A stretch of 64,000 bases of DNA from Curtobacterium sp. MCBD17_032 (GTDB lineage: Bacteria > Actinomycetota > Actinomycetes > Actinomycetales > Microbacteriaceae): assembly GCF_003234855.1 (NCBI RefSeq), contig NZ_QKTO01000005.1:124001-188000 (forward strand), read 5' to 3'. The notes beneath the pieces were generated by a model. That model was not told the origin of the DNA. It saw only the letters and a list, made by a program, of their open reading frames with translations, and ran no database searches. Positions 33,788 to 42,002 of this stretch are shown piece after piece; the stretch's first letter is position 1; each line of letters starts with the position of its first letter. The translations under genes were made by a program, and so were the position numbers.

Positions 33788-34303
33788 ATGGCAGGACAGG
33801 ACGAGGTCCCTCCGGAGTCGCCGTACGCGTTCCTCACCGACGAGCAGATCCGGGTCTGGTACGCCTGGATGAAGCTGCAGCTGCGCCTCCGGTACGAGAT
33901 GAACCGGCAGCTCCGCGCGGACAGCGACATCTCGCTCGCCGACTACGACGTCCTGGTCGCCCTGACGAGCGAGCCGGACGGCGTGATGACGATGACCGCC
34001 TTGGCCACGCGCATCGGCTGGGAGCGCAGCCGCGCCTCCCACCACACGAAGCGCCTGGCCGAGCGCGGCCTCGTCGAGCTGCGTCGCTGGGACCAGGACC
34101 GTCGGAGCACCGCGGTCGCGCTCACGGAGGACGGCTGGCGGACCCTGCGTGACGCGACTCCCGACCACACCGACCTGGTCAAGCGGATGTTCTTCAGCGG
34201 ACTCGACAGCGCCGAGCTGCCGGGCTTCGCCGAGGTCCTCGAGCGCGTGTACGAGACCGTCATCGACCACGGCACCCTGCCGCGCCCCGCCGACCACCCG
34301 TAG
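33788..34303 (+). CDS. MarR family transcriptional regulator
   Basis: The 171-aa protein has the MarR winged-helix: LADYDVLVALTSEPDGVMTMTALATRIGWERSRASHHTKRLAERGLVELRRWDQDRRSTAVALTEDG. The wing DQDRRS is characteristic. GGGAGG precedes ATG 33788. It probably controls neighbouring detoxification-type genes through a small-molecule ligand; its target is not evident. Confidence 0.9.
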   Translation: MAGQDEVPPESPYAFLTDEQIRVWYAWMKLQLRLRYEMNRQLRADSDISLADYDVLVALTSEPDGVMTMTALATRIGWERSRASHHTKRLAERGLVELRRWDQDRRSTAVALTEDGWRTLRDATPDHTDLVKRMFFSGLDSAELPGFAEVLERVYETVIDHGTLPRPADHP

Positions 34304-34340
34304 GGGTCGCCGGCTTGCCGACCACGACGCCACCACGTAG

Positions 34341-34364
34341 ATTTGGGTGAAAGATCACGCAAAT
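34341..34364 (+). promoter_or_regulatory. 24-bp near-palindrome before the LAL regulator
   Basis: ATTTGGGTGA-AAGA-TCACGCAAAT is inverted over 10-bp arms with one mismatch. It is unusually AT-rich for this region and ends 18 bp before ATG 34383, in the position of a repressor or autoregulatory operator. Confidence 0.5.
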
Positions 34365-34382
34365 GGTGGGGGGGGATCGGCG

Positions 34383-37181
34383 ATGGGCGCAGACGGACCC
34401 GGGGCGGGCCTCCAGGCCGGAGCCGACGGACGCGTCCTCCGCCTCAGCACGGACGAACAGCGCCCGCTCCTCGGTCGCGACGAGGAACTCGCTGCCCTGA
34501 CGGCCCTGCTCGACCGGGCGGGCGAGGGCGGGACGGCGGTGCTCGTCGAGGGCGAGGCCGGGATGGGCAAGACCGCCCTCGTCGCCGCGGTCGAGGCACA
34601 CGCCCGCCGCGCCGGGCACCGCGTCCTCCGGTGCACGGGCGTCCAGGGGTCGAACGCGGTCGGGTTCGACGGCCTCCACGAACTGCTGCACCCCCTGCTC
34701 CCCTACGCCGACGCCCTGCCGGAACGACAGCGCGGTGCACTGCTCACCGCGCTCGCCCTCCACGACGGCCCCGTGCCGGACCGGCTCCTCGTGAGCACCG
34801 CGGCCCTCGGCCTGCTCGAGGAGGCCGCCGCGCACCGCCCGGTCCTCGTGCGCGTCGAGGACCTGCACTGGGTCGACCGTTCGAGCGCCGAGGTCCTCGA
34901 CTTCATCGGGTTGCGGCTCTCGAACGCGCCGATCGTGGTCGTCGCGACCGCCCGGACCGGGCACGATCCCGTCAGCGCGTTCCCCTGCTCCGCCGCTCGC
35001 CTCGAACTCGGTCCGCTGCGGGAGGACGCCGCGGAGGCCCTGCTCGCCGAGCGTGCCGGGGGGCTGTCGGAGACGGCTCGTCGGCGCATCCTCGCCGAGG
35101 CCGGCGGCAACCCGCTCGCCCTCCGCGAGCTCCCGGCCGCGCTCGCCGCCACCGGCGCCGCCGGGACCTCCCTCGCCACCCGGCTCCCGACCACCCGCCG
35201 GCTCGAGCAGGCGTTCCTCGACCAACTCTCGGCCGTCCCGGCCGGCAGCCGGGCACTCCTGGTCCTCGCGGCCGCCGCCGACGACGCCGTGCTCCAGGAC
35301 GTCATGGCGGCCGCGCGCACGATGGACCTCGGACTGGCCGACCTCGGGCCGCTCGAGGTCCGCGGGCTCCTCCGCACCGACCTCGCCACCCTGCACTTCC
35401 GGCACCCGCTCCTCCGGTCCGCCGTCCTCGGCAGCGCGACCGCCGCGGAACTCGCCGCCGCGCACCGCGCGCTCGCGTCCGTCGCCCGCGACGAGACCCG
35501 TGCTGCCTGGCACCGGGCCTCCGCCACGTTCGAGCGCGACGAGACGATCGCCACCGACCTCGAGACCGTCGCGCGTCGCGCCGAGCAGCGCGGCGCACGA
35601 CCGGAGGCGGTCCGCGCCTACGAACGCGCGGCCACGCTGTCCCAGGGGGACGCCGGGCGGGCCCGTCGGCTCGGACGGGCGGCGGAGACCGCGCGCGCCG
35701 CCGGCATGACGAGCGAGGCGCTCGAGCTCCTCGAGCAGGTGGACGCCCTGGCCGGCGACCCGGACACGGTGACCGCCACCGCCGTGACCCGCACCGTCCT
35801 CAGCCTGACCACGGGATCCCCCGGCGCGGGCCGCATCGAGACGGACCACGTCCGGTCCGTGCTGGGCGGCGCCGAGCACACCGACCGGCTCGTGGAGGTC
35901 CTCTGGGTCTGGGCCCTGAGCGTCCGCGGGCGGAACCTGCCCCGCGCCGAGTGGCACGCGATCGAGACGCAGCTCCGTGGCCTGTCCTCCGCGAGCCCGC
36001 TGAAGCCGGTCGCCCTCGCCCTGCTCAACCCGTTCGGCACGGCTCCCGCGGCCCGGGCGGACCTCCCGCACCTCGTCCCCCAGCTCACCGACTCCCCCCT
36101 CGGCATCGCCTCGCTCGCGATCGCCGCCGAGTCCCTCCAGGACCTCGAGACGGCGCTGACGTGCTGGGAGCTCGCCTACGAGCGCGCACACGAACTCGGC
36201 GCCGTGGCGGACGAGGCCCAGGCCCTCCGCGGGCGTTCCACGATCCTCCTGCTCCGCGGGCGGATCCGGGACGCCGTCGCCGACGCCGAGTACGCCGTCC
36301 GGATGGCCACCGAGAGCCAGCTCCCCCTCGTCGCCGGCATGGCGTACGGCACGCTCGCCCGGGCACACGCACTGCTCGGCGACGCCACGGCTGCCGAACA
36401 GGCGCTCCGCGACGGCTCAGCGCGGTCGCTGGGCGGACGGCTCGCACTCGCCAGTGCCGACGCACGCTGGGCGGCGGGCCTCGTCGCGCTCGGACAGCAC
36501 CGCCACCGGGACGCCCAGGTCGAGTTCACCCGCATGACGGTGCACCCGACTCGCTCGCTCTGGGCCATCGCCGACCGGACGGAAGCCGCCGTACACGGCG
36601 GCCGACCGGAGTCCGTCGCCGAGGCCCTCACCGAGGCCGAGGCCGTCGCCAGCACCTTCCGGTCCGCGCACCTCACCGCGCTCGTGCTCCGGAGCCGGGC
36701 GTTGCTCGCACCGCCGGAGCACGCCGAGTCCTACTACCTCCGGGCCGTGGAGGCGGGTCAGCTCAGTGAGTCCCCCGTCGAGCTCGCGCGCACGCGCCTG
36801 CTGTTCGGCGAGTGGCTCCGCCGGGAACGCCGGGTCGTGGAGGCGCGGACGCACCTCCGCGAGGCGCTCAGCGAATTCGTCGCCGCGGGCGCCGCCGGGT
36901 TCGCCGCCCGGGCCGCGGCGGAACTCCGCGCCGCCGGCGAAGCCCCGCCGAACGGCCGCTCCGGGCCGCCGGCGGCGAGCGCGCCGCTGACCCCGCAGGA
37001 ACTGCAGATCGCCCGGCTGGCGGCAGCGGGGATGTCGAACCGCGAGATCGCGGACCGGATCTACCTGTCGCACCGCACGGTGAGCACCCACCTGTACAAG
37101 GTCTTCCCGAAGCTCGGGGTCAGCAGCCGCGCCGGACTCGCGGAGGCGCTCGCCGCGTCCGGACACGCCGACCAGGACTGA
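34383..37181 (+). CDS. LuxR-family transcriptional regulator, LAL (MalT-like) type
   Basis: The 932-aa regulator has an N-terminal ATPase with Walker A GEAGMGKT (57-64) and Walker B VLVRVEDLHWVD (about 154-165), a long helical TPR-like middle, and a C-terminal LuxR HTH (LTPQELQIARLAAAGMSNREIADRIYLSHRTVSTHLYKVF, about 875-920). I chose ATG 34383 after a G-rich ribosome site; GTG 34347 would start inside the palindrome. LAL proteins activate neighbouring operons when bound by ATP and a small ligand. The conserved motif at 29953, 31678 and 37194 is the obvious candidate target. Confidence 0.9.
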   Translation: MGADGPGAGLQAGADGRVLRLSTDEQRPLLGRDEELAALTALLDRAGEGGTAVLVEGEAGMGKTALVAAVEAHARRAGHRVLRCTGVQGSNAVGFDGLHELLHPLLPYADALPERQRGALLTALALHDGPVPDRLLVSTAALGLLEEAAAHRPVLVRVEDLHWVDRSSAEVLDFIGLRLSNAPIVVVATARTGHDPVSAFPCSAARLELGPLREDAAEALLAERAGGLSETARRRILAEAGGNPLALRELPAALAATGAAGTSLATRLPTTRRLEQAFLDQLSAVPAGSRALLVLAAAADDAVLQDVMAAARTMDLGLADLGPLEVRGLLRTDLATLHFRHPLLRSAVLGSATAAELAAAHRALASVARDETRAAWHRASATFERDETIATDLETVARRAEQRGARPEAVRAYERAATLSQGDAGRARRLGRAAETARAAGMTSEALELLEQVDALAGDPDTVTATAVTRTVLSLTTGSPGAGRIETDHVRSVLGGAEHTDRLVEVLWVWALSVRGRNLPRAEWHAIETQLRGLSSASPLKPVALALLNPFGTAPAARADLPHLVPQLTDSPLGIASLAIAAESLQDLETALTCWELAYERAHELGAVADEAQALRGRSTILLLRGRIRDAVADAEYAVRMATESQLPLVAGMAYGTLARAHALLGDATAAEQALRDGSARSLGGRLALASADARWAAGLVALGQHRHRDAQVEFTRMTVHPTRSLWAIADRTEAAVHGGRPESVAEALTEAEAVASTFRSAHLTALVLRSRALLAPPEHAESYYLRAVEAGQLSESPVELARTRLLFGEWLRRERRVVEARTHLREALSEFVAAGAAGFAARAAAELRAAGEAPPNGRSGPPAASAPLTPQELQIARLAAAGMSNREIADRIYLSHRTVSTHLYKVFPKLGVSSRAGLAEALAASGHADQD

Positions 37182-37193
37182 GCGGCCCGGGAG

Positions 37194-37213
37194 TACGTCA
37201 GTCGACGGATGCC
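37194..37213 (+). promoter_or_regulatory. Conserved motif TACGTC-N4-GACGGATGCC, copy 3
   Basis: The sequence is TACGTC-AGTC-GACGGATGCC and lies 13 bp after the LAL regulator stop. CACGCTCG follows 19 bases after GATGCC, where copies 1 and 2 carry GAAC-type sequence. The unit downstream is the broken membrane-protein gene and then the ABC genes. Confidence 0.55.
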
Positions 37214-37332
37214 GGGTGCAGGGCACGCCTGCCACGCTCGTCGGACGGCCCCTCGGGCCGTGGGTGGGCAGCCGTCGATCGCCCACTCCTGGTGCCGGGG
37301 ACCGCCTCCGGCAGACACGGCCTGGAGGCACG

Positions 37333-37927
37333 GTGCCGCACCCGACGCAGGACCCCGCAGACGACGCGGCAGCGCGCCTGCCGGACGCGCCGTCCGCCTT
37401 CTCCAGTGCGCTCGTCACCGAGCACTTCGTGCTCCCTCGCGGACACCGACTACGCACGGGGCTACCTGGCGGTGGTCGTGCCCGTCGTCGTCCTGCTCGG
37501 GGTGTTCACGTACGAACGACTCGTCCAGACCTCGCTCGAGGACGTCGTCGCGCTCGCCGCGATGCAGCGGATCCGCCGGTGGTACGGCACGATCCTGCCG
37601 GGCGCCGGGCGGTACTTCCCCCTCCCGGGCACACGGGCCGCGCCGAACGAACTCATCGACATCGGCCTGCGACTGTCGTGGCGCGGGGTCTTCTCCACGC
37701 TGTCGAGCGCGATCGCGGGCGTGAACTGCATCGTCGCCGGCGCGGGGGCAGCGCTCGCGGCGTCGTCGGTGACGGGGCCGGGCGGCACGGTGGTCACGGG
37801 CGTGGTGACCGCCGCCGTGCTCGCGGTCCTGCACGGCCTGTACCAGGAGCGCCGGTACGCGCGGGTGCTGGCACTGCTCCGGCAGGTGGAGTCCGCTCCA
37901 CCACACGACGCCGCCCAGCACCCGTGA
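37333..37927 (+). pseudogene. Frameshifted membrane-protein remnant
   Basis: From GTG 37333 the frame encodes VPHPTQDPADD and DAPSAFSSALVTEHFVLP, then loses sense at about 37440. A second frame resumes with LADTDYARGYLAVVVPVVVLLGVFTYERLVQTSLEDVVAL and runs to 37927 with two further hydrophobic stretches. Relatives with the SALVTEHFVL-type start usually continue into a first membrane segment, which is missing here. The join therefore looks like an internal deletion (my estimate is about 25-30 residues) that also shifts the frame. Sequencing error alone would not explain the missing segment. Confidence 0.6.
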
Positions 37928-37958
37928 CCCGCCGACCAGATCGAGATGGACTGACACC

Positions 37959-38693
37959 ATGACCGAACCACTCCTCTCCGCAGCGGGTCTCACCAAGTCG
38001 TTCCCCGGCCCGGACCAGGTGCGGGTCCCGGTGCTCCGCGGGATCTCGCTCGCCGTGCAGCCGGGCGAGTTCGTCGCGATCGTCGGGCCGAGCGGGTCCG
38101 GCAAGTCGACGCTGCTCTACTGCCTGTCCGCCCTCGAGCCGTACGACAGCGGGTCCGTGTCGATCGCAGGTCAGCGGCTCGAGACCCTCCGGCCGAAGCA
38201 GCTCCAGGCCCTGCGCCGCTCCACCGTCGGGTTCGTCTTCCAGTCGTTCAACCTGATCCCGTCCCTGACGGCGCGTCAGAACATCGCCCTCCCTGCCAGC
38301 CTCGCGCACCGACCGGTGTCGGCGACGGAGGTCGACGCCGCCCTGGCCGCGGTCGGGCTCTCCGACCGCGGTGACCACCGACCGGGCAGCCTCTCCGGTG
38401 GGCAGCAGCAGCGGGTCGCGATCGCACGGGTCCTGGCGTCCCGGCCCGAGGTCGTCTTCGCGGACGAACCCACCGGCGCGCTCGACACCACGGCCGGCGA
38501 CGCGGTGCTCGGGCTCCTGCGACAGGTGGCCACCGGCACGCGAGCGGTCGTGATGGTCACCCACGACCTGGAGGCCGCCGCCCGCGCCGACCGGGTGCTC
38601 GTGCTGCGCGACGGCACGGTCCACCGGGAGCTCGTCCGTCCGAGCGCCGGTCAGGTCCTCGACGCGCTCACCGCTGCCGGACAGGAGGCGTGA
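37959..38693 (+). CDS. ABC transporter ATP-binding protein, MacB/LolD type
   Basis: The 244-aa ATPase has Walker A GPSGSGKST, FQSFNLIPSLTARQNIALPA, signature LSGGQQQRVAIARVL, Walker B VVFADEPTGALD and H-loop THD. The family powers FtsX-type permeases that export lipids, peptides or antibiotics. It overlaps the permease gene by 4 bp (GTGA). Confidence 0.9.
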   Translation: MTEPLLSAAGLTKSFPGPDQVRVPVLRGISLAVQPGEFVAIVGPSGSGKSTLLYCLSALEPYDSGSVSIAGQRLETLRPKQLQALRRSTVGFVFQSFNLIPSLTARQNIALPASLAHRPVSATEVDAALAAVGLSDRGDHRPGSLSGGQQQRVAIARVLASRPEVVFADEPTGALDTTAGDAVLGLLRQVATGTRAVVMVTHDLEAAARADRVLVLRDGTVHRELVRPSAGQVLDALTAAGQEA

Positions 38694-40063
38694 CGGTGTT
38701 CCGACTCGTCCTCAGCGACCTCCGGTCGAACACCGGCATCTGGGTCGGCGCCCTCGTCGTCACCATCGCGACGGCGGCTGCCGCCGCGGTCGCGGCGGCG
38801 ATGCTCGAGACGGGGCTCGCGCTCGTCGCCGCCGGGTCCGAGCGCGATCTGTTGCGCGCTGCCGGCCTCGCCACGGTCGCGACCCTCGTCGTCGTCCTGA
38901 CGGTCGTCGCGGTCGCGGCCGTCCTCGGCAGCGTGACGCGCCTCACGATCGACCTCCAGCGCCGCGGGTACGCCCTCTGGCAACTCGTCGGGGTCCCGTC
39001 CCGCAGTGTCACGGTCATCGTGCGGCTGCAGCTCGCCGTCGTCGCCCTCGTCGGCAGCAGCGTCGGGTGCCTGGTCGTCGCGCCGGTCGTGCCGGCCGTC
39101 CTGCACGTCGGTCTCTCGGCCTCCGACGGACTCCGGGACCTCCACGAGCGCTTCGGTGTGGTCAGCGGCGTCGCGGTCGTCGTGAGCGTCACGGCGGTGG
39201 TCGTGCTCAGCAGCCTCCGGTCGTCCCGGCGGGCGGGGCGGGTCCGCCCCGTCGAGGTCCTCCGAGACCCGGAGGACGCGCAGCGCGGGACCGGATGGGG
39301 TCGATGGGCGGGGGCCGGTGTCGCCGTCGCGCTCGCGGCCCTCATGACGTCCACGCTGGCGGCGGCAGGCGTCCGCGCCGGGGCCCAGGTGGTGCTCATC
39401 GGTCCCCTCGTCACGGCCGCCCTGGTCGCCGTCGGTCCGACCCTGTTCCCGGCCGTCGTCCGCACCTGGACGAGGATCGTGCCGGCGCACCGCTCGGCCT
39501 CCTGGTTCCTCGCGCGCAACGCGGCGGCCTCCGCCGTCGGCCGGAGCACCGCCACCGTCAGCGCGCTGGTCATCACCATCGCCCTCCCGGGCAGCATCAC
39601 GGCCGGGTTCGCCACGCTCGGTGACGCGATCGGACGGTCCACCGGTGCGACGCTGACCGGTCTGGCTCCGCAGAGCTTCCTCCTCATGCTCGGCGGACCA
39701 CTCCTCGTGTCCCTGTCCGGCGCTGCGGCGACGGTCCTCATGGCCGGGCGCACGCGAGAGCAGGAGGCCGCGCTCGTCGAGGCCGCCGGCGGGTCCCGCG
39801 GTGTCGTCGTCGCCCGGGCCGCGTGGGAGTCCGTCATCCTCGTCGGGACGGCCGTGCTCGTCTCCGCCGTCGTCCTCGTCGTGACGAGCTGCGGGCAGGC
39901 GATCGCCCTCGGCGTGTCCGTCCCCGGGACCGTCCCGCACCTCGGCCTGGCGGCGGCCGGCCCGGCGGCCCTCGTCAGCCTCGTCCTCATGGTGGCCGCC
40001 GGCACGCTCCCGCTCGTCGTCGGGCGGCGCCGCAGCATCCCGCTCGTCCTCGCCGCGGACTGA
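38690..40063 (+). CDS. FtsX-like ABC transporter permease
   Basis: The 457-aa protein has about eight to ten membrane helices in two FtsX-type repeats (RLTIDLQRRGYALWQLVGVPSR and AGRTREQEAALVEAAGGSRG are the cytoplasmic coupling loops). The layout matches permeases of bacitracin-type and peptide efflux systems. The substrate is unknown. Confidence 0.88.
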   Translation: MTVFRLVLSDLRSNTGIWVGALVVTIATAAAAAVAAAMLETGLALVAAGSERDLLRAAGLATVATLVVVLTVVAVAAVLGSVTRLTIDLQRRGYALWQLVGVPSRSVTVIVRLQLAVVALVGSSVGCLVVAPVVPAVLHVGLSASDGLRDLHERFGVVSGVAVVVSVTAVVVLSSLRSSRRAGRVRPVEVLRDPEDAQRGTGWGRWAGAGVAVALAALMTSTLAAAGVRAGAQVVLIGPLVTAALVAVGPTLFPAVVRTWTRIVPAHRSASWFLARNAAASAVGRSTATVSALVITIALPGSITAGFATLGDAIGRSTGATLTGLAPQSFLLMLGGPLLVSLSGAAATVLMAGRTREQEAALVEAAGGSRGVVVARAAWESVILVGTAVLVSAVVLVVTSCGQAIALGVSVPGTVPHLGLAAAGPAALVSLVLMVAAGTLPLVVGRRRSIPLVLAAD

Positions 40064-40179
40064 ACCCCACCCACCCCGACCGTGTCGGGCCTCCCGACCG
40101 GACCGCCCTGCTCCGCCGTCCCCGCCGTCCCCGCCGGGCCGGCGCACCCTCCCGCTCCCCGAACCAGGAAGGCCGCACC

Positions 40180-41325
40180 ATGCGCATCCTCTTCTCCGGC
40201 GTGCCCGCGCTCGGACACCTGCTCCCCCTCGTCCCGCTCGTCCGTGCCGCCCGGTCGGCGGGGCACGAGGTCGCCCTCCTCACCAGCGGCGGCATGCGTG
40301 ACGCCCTCGCCGCGGAACTGCCCGGCGTGCCGGTCCTGGCAGCCGGCCCCATGCCTCCCGAGCTGTTCGCGGAGGTGGCGCGCCGCATCCCCGGCAGTGA
40401 CCCGGCGAACCGGCCGGAGCCGGAAGCCGTCGCCGAGTTCTTCGCCGGGACCCGCGTCGACCTCACCGTCGACGACGCCGTCCACGGTGCACGGGCGTGG
40501 GGTCCCGACGTGGTCGTCGCGGACGCGGTCGACCTGGTGGGACCGCTCGTCGCGGCGACGCTCGGCGTGCCGTACGCCGTCGTCGCCTTCGGCCCGGAGG
40601 TCCCCGAGGAGTTCCGGCGCCCGATGACCGAGCTCGTGCTCCCCCGCTACGGTCGCCGGGGACTCGTGCCGTCCCCGCCGGTCGCGCTGCTCGACCCGAC
40701 GCCGGCGTCCCTCCAGGCCCGGGGGTGGACGCAGCACCCCCTGACCATCCCGTTCCGGGCGGAACCGCACACCCGTCCGGACGACGCCGCTCCGCTGCCC
40801 CCGCTCCCGACCACCGACCGACCGCGCGTGCTCGTCACGCTCGGGACCGTGTTCGGCGACGCCGCACTCCTCACCGCGGTCATCGACGCCGTGGACCCGG
40901 ACGAGGCGGACGTCGTCGCCACGGTCGGAGTGGTCCGGGAGCACCTCGAGGACACCGACCACGTCCACCACGTGCCGTTCCGGCCGATGCGGGACCTGCT
41001 GGACGGCGTCGACGTCGTCGTGAGCGCCGCAGGTGCGGGCACGGTGCTCGCGGCGGCGAGCGCCGGCATCCCGATGGTGCTGCTCCCGCAGGGCGCCGAC
41101 CAGTTCATCAACGCCGCACGTGCCGCCGAGGCGGGCGTGGCCGTGGTCGTGGACGCGCCCACGGCCGTCCGGCCCGCGGTGCACCGGGTGCTCACCGAGG
41201 ACGTGTTCGCCGCGGCAGCGCGCCGGGTCCGGCAGGAGAACGCGTTCCGTCCGAGCGCCGCGGACGCGATCGCGGCGCTCGTCGACCGTGTGTCGCCGGC
41301 TCCGGCCGACACCACTCGGCCCTGA
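40180..41325 (+). CDS. Glycosyltransferase, GT1/MGT-like
   Basis: The 381-aa enzyme has the GT-B fold of macrolide/UGT-like transferases: MRILFSGVPALGHLLPLVPLVRAARSAGHEV at the N-terminus and the sugar-nucleotide site VVSAAGAGTVLAAASAGIPMVLLPQGADQFINAARAAEAG. Aglycone and sugar are unknown. CAGGAAGG precedes ATG 40180. It ends just before a convergent TetR gene and shared hairpin. Confidence 0.88.
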   Translation: MRILFSGVPALGHLLPLVPLVRAARSAGHEVALLTSGGMRDALAAELPGVPVLAAGPMPPELFAEVARRIPGSDPANRPEPEAVAEFFAGTRVDLTVDDAVHGARAWGPDVVVADAVDLVGPLVAATLGVPYAVVAFGPEVPEEFRRPMTELVLPRYGRRGLVPSPPVALLDPTPASLQARGWTQHPLTIPFRAEPHTRPDDAAPLPPLPTTDRPRVLVTLGTVFGDAALLTAVIDAVDPDEADVVATVGVVREHLEDTDHVHHVPFRPMRDLLDGVDVVVSAAGAGTVLAAASAGIPMVLLPQGADQFINAARAAEAGVAVVVDAPTAVRPAVHRVLTEDVFAAAARRVRQENAFRPSAADAIAALVDRVSPAPADTTRP

Positions 41326-41341
41326 CCCGCGTCGGGCCCGG

Positions 41342-41384
41342 GGAGGACCCGGACCGGTCAGTCGTCGACCGGCCCGGGTCCTCC
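41342..41384. terminator. Bidirectional terminator between convergent genes
   Basis: GGAGGACCCGGACCGGTC (41342-41359) pairs with 41367-41384 with one mismatch and a 7-base loop. The right arm lies in the last codons of the TetR gene. Confidence 0.65.
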
Positions 41385-41957
41385 GCGGCCCGGGCCGAGG
41401 ACCGTCTCCGTGAACCGCCGCGCGTCCTCGTCGTCGTGGTCGACCAGTCGCATGCCGAGCAGCGTGTTGACGAGCATCCCCTTCGCGAGGAACGCCTCGG
41501 CGGCCGACGGCGTCAGGTGGGCTTCCTCGCTGAGGAACCGGAGGATGCGCGTGAAGCCGTCGCGGGCGACCGGTCCGATGACGGGGTCCGCGCCGAGCAT
41601 GTACGACTGCATGACGATGAGGTGGACGCCGTCCTCGGTCGCGAGCGTCCGGTAGGCCTCGCCGAGACGCGACTCGACCGTCCCCGGCTGCCCGTCGTCG
41701 AGCGCGGCACGGAAGGTGTCCAGGACCGCTTCGAGGCAGCCGTCGATGACCGCGAGGAACAGGTTCTCCTTCGAGCCGAACATCCGGACGACGTAGGGCT
41801 GGCTGATCCCGGCGGCCTTCGCGATCCGCTCGGTCGTGGCCCCGTGGTACCCCTCCCGGGCGAACACCGCGGCCGCAGCGGCCAGGGTCGCCTCCCGTCG
41901 CTGGCTGCCCGCCATGCGCTCCGCCGTCCTCGGAACCGGACCCCTTGCCGTCGTCAT
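41358..41957 (-). CDS. TetR family transcriptional regulator
   Basis: The 199-aa protein has a TetR HTH (REATLAAAAAVFAREGYHGATTERIAKAAGISQPYVVRMFGSKENLFLAVI). The C-terminal ligand domain is typical of regulators of exporters. It is divergent from the membrane protein at 41982, with only 24 bp between the two start codons, and almost surely represses it through the dyad at 41985-42002. Confidence 0.9.
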   Translation of the reverse strand: MTTARGPVPRTAERMAGSQRREATLAAAAAVFAREGYHGATTERIAKAAGISQPYVVRMFGSKENLFLAVIDGCLEAVLDTFRAALDDGQPGTVESRLGEAYRTLATEDGVHLIVMQSYMLGADPVIGPVARDGFTRILRFLSEEAHLTPSAAEAFLAKGMLVNTLLGMRLVDHDDEDARRFTETVLGPGRGGPGPVDD

Positions 41958-42002
41958 GACCCGAGGGTATCATCCGATTCCATGAGTAATGAATCGATTA
42001 CT
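41945..42002 (+). promoter_or_regulatory. Leaderless promoter and TetR-type operator
   Basis: TTGCCG (41945-41950), an 18-bp gap, and TATCAT (41969-41974) put the start of transcription at or next to ATG 41982. The dyad AGTAAT-GAATCG-ATTACT (41985-42002) covers codons 2-7 of the exporter gene, so repressor binding would block the leaderless start. Confidence 0.55.
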
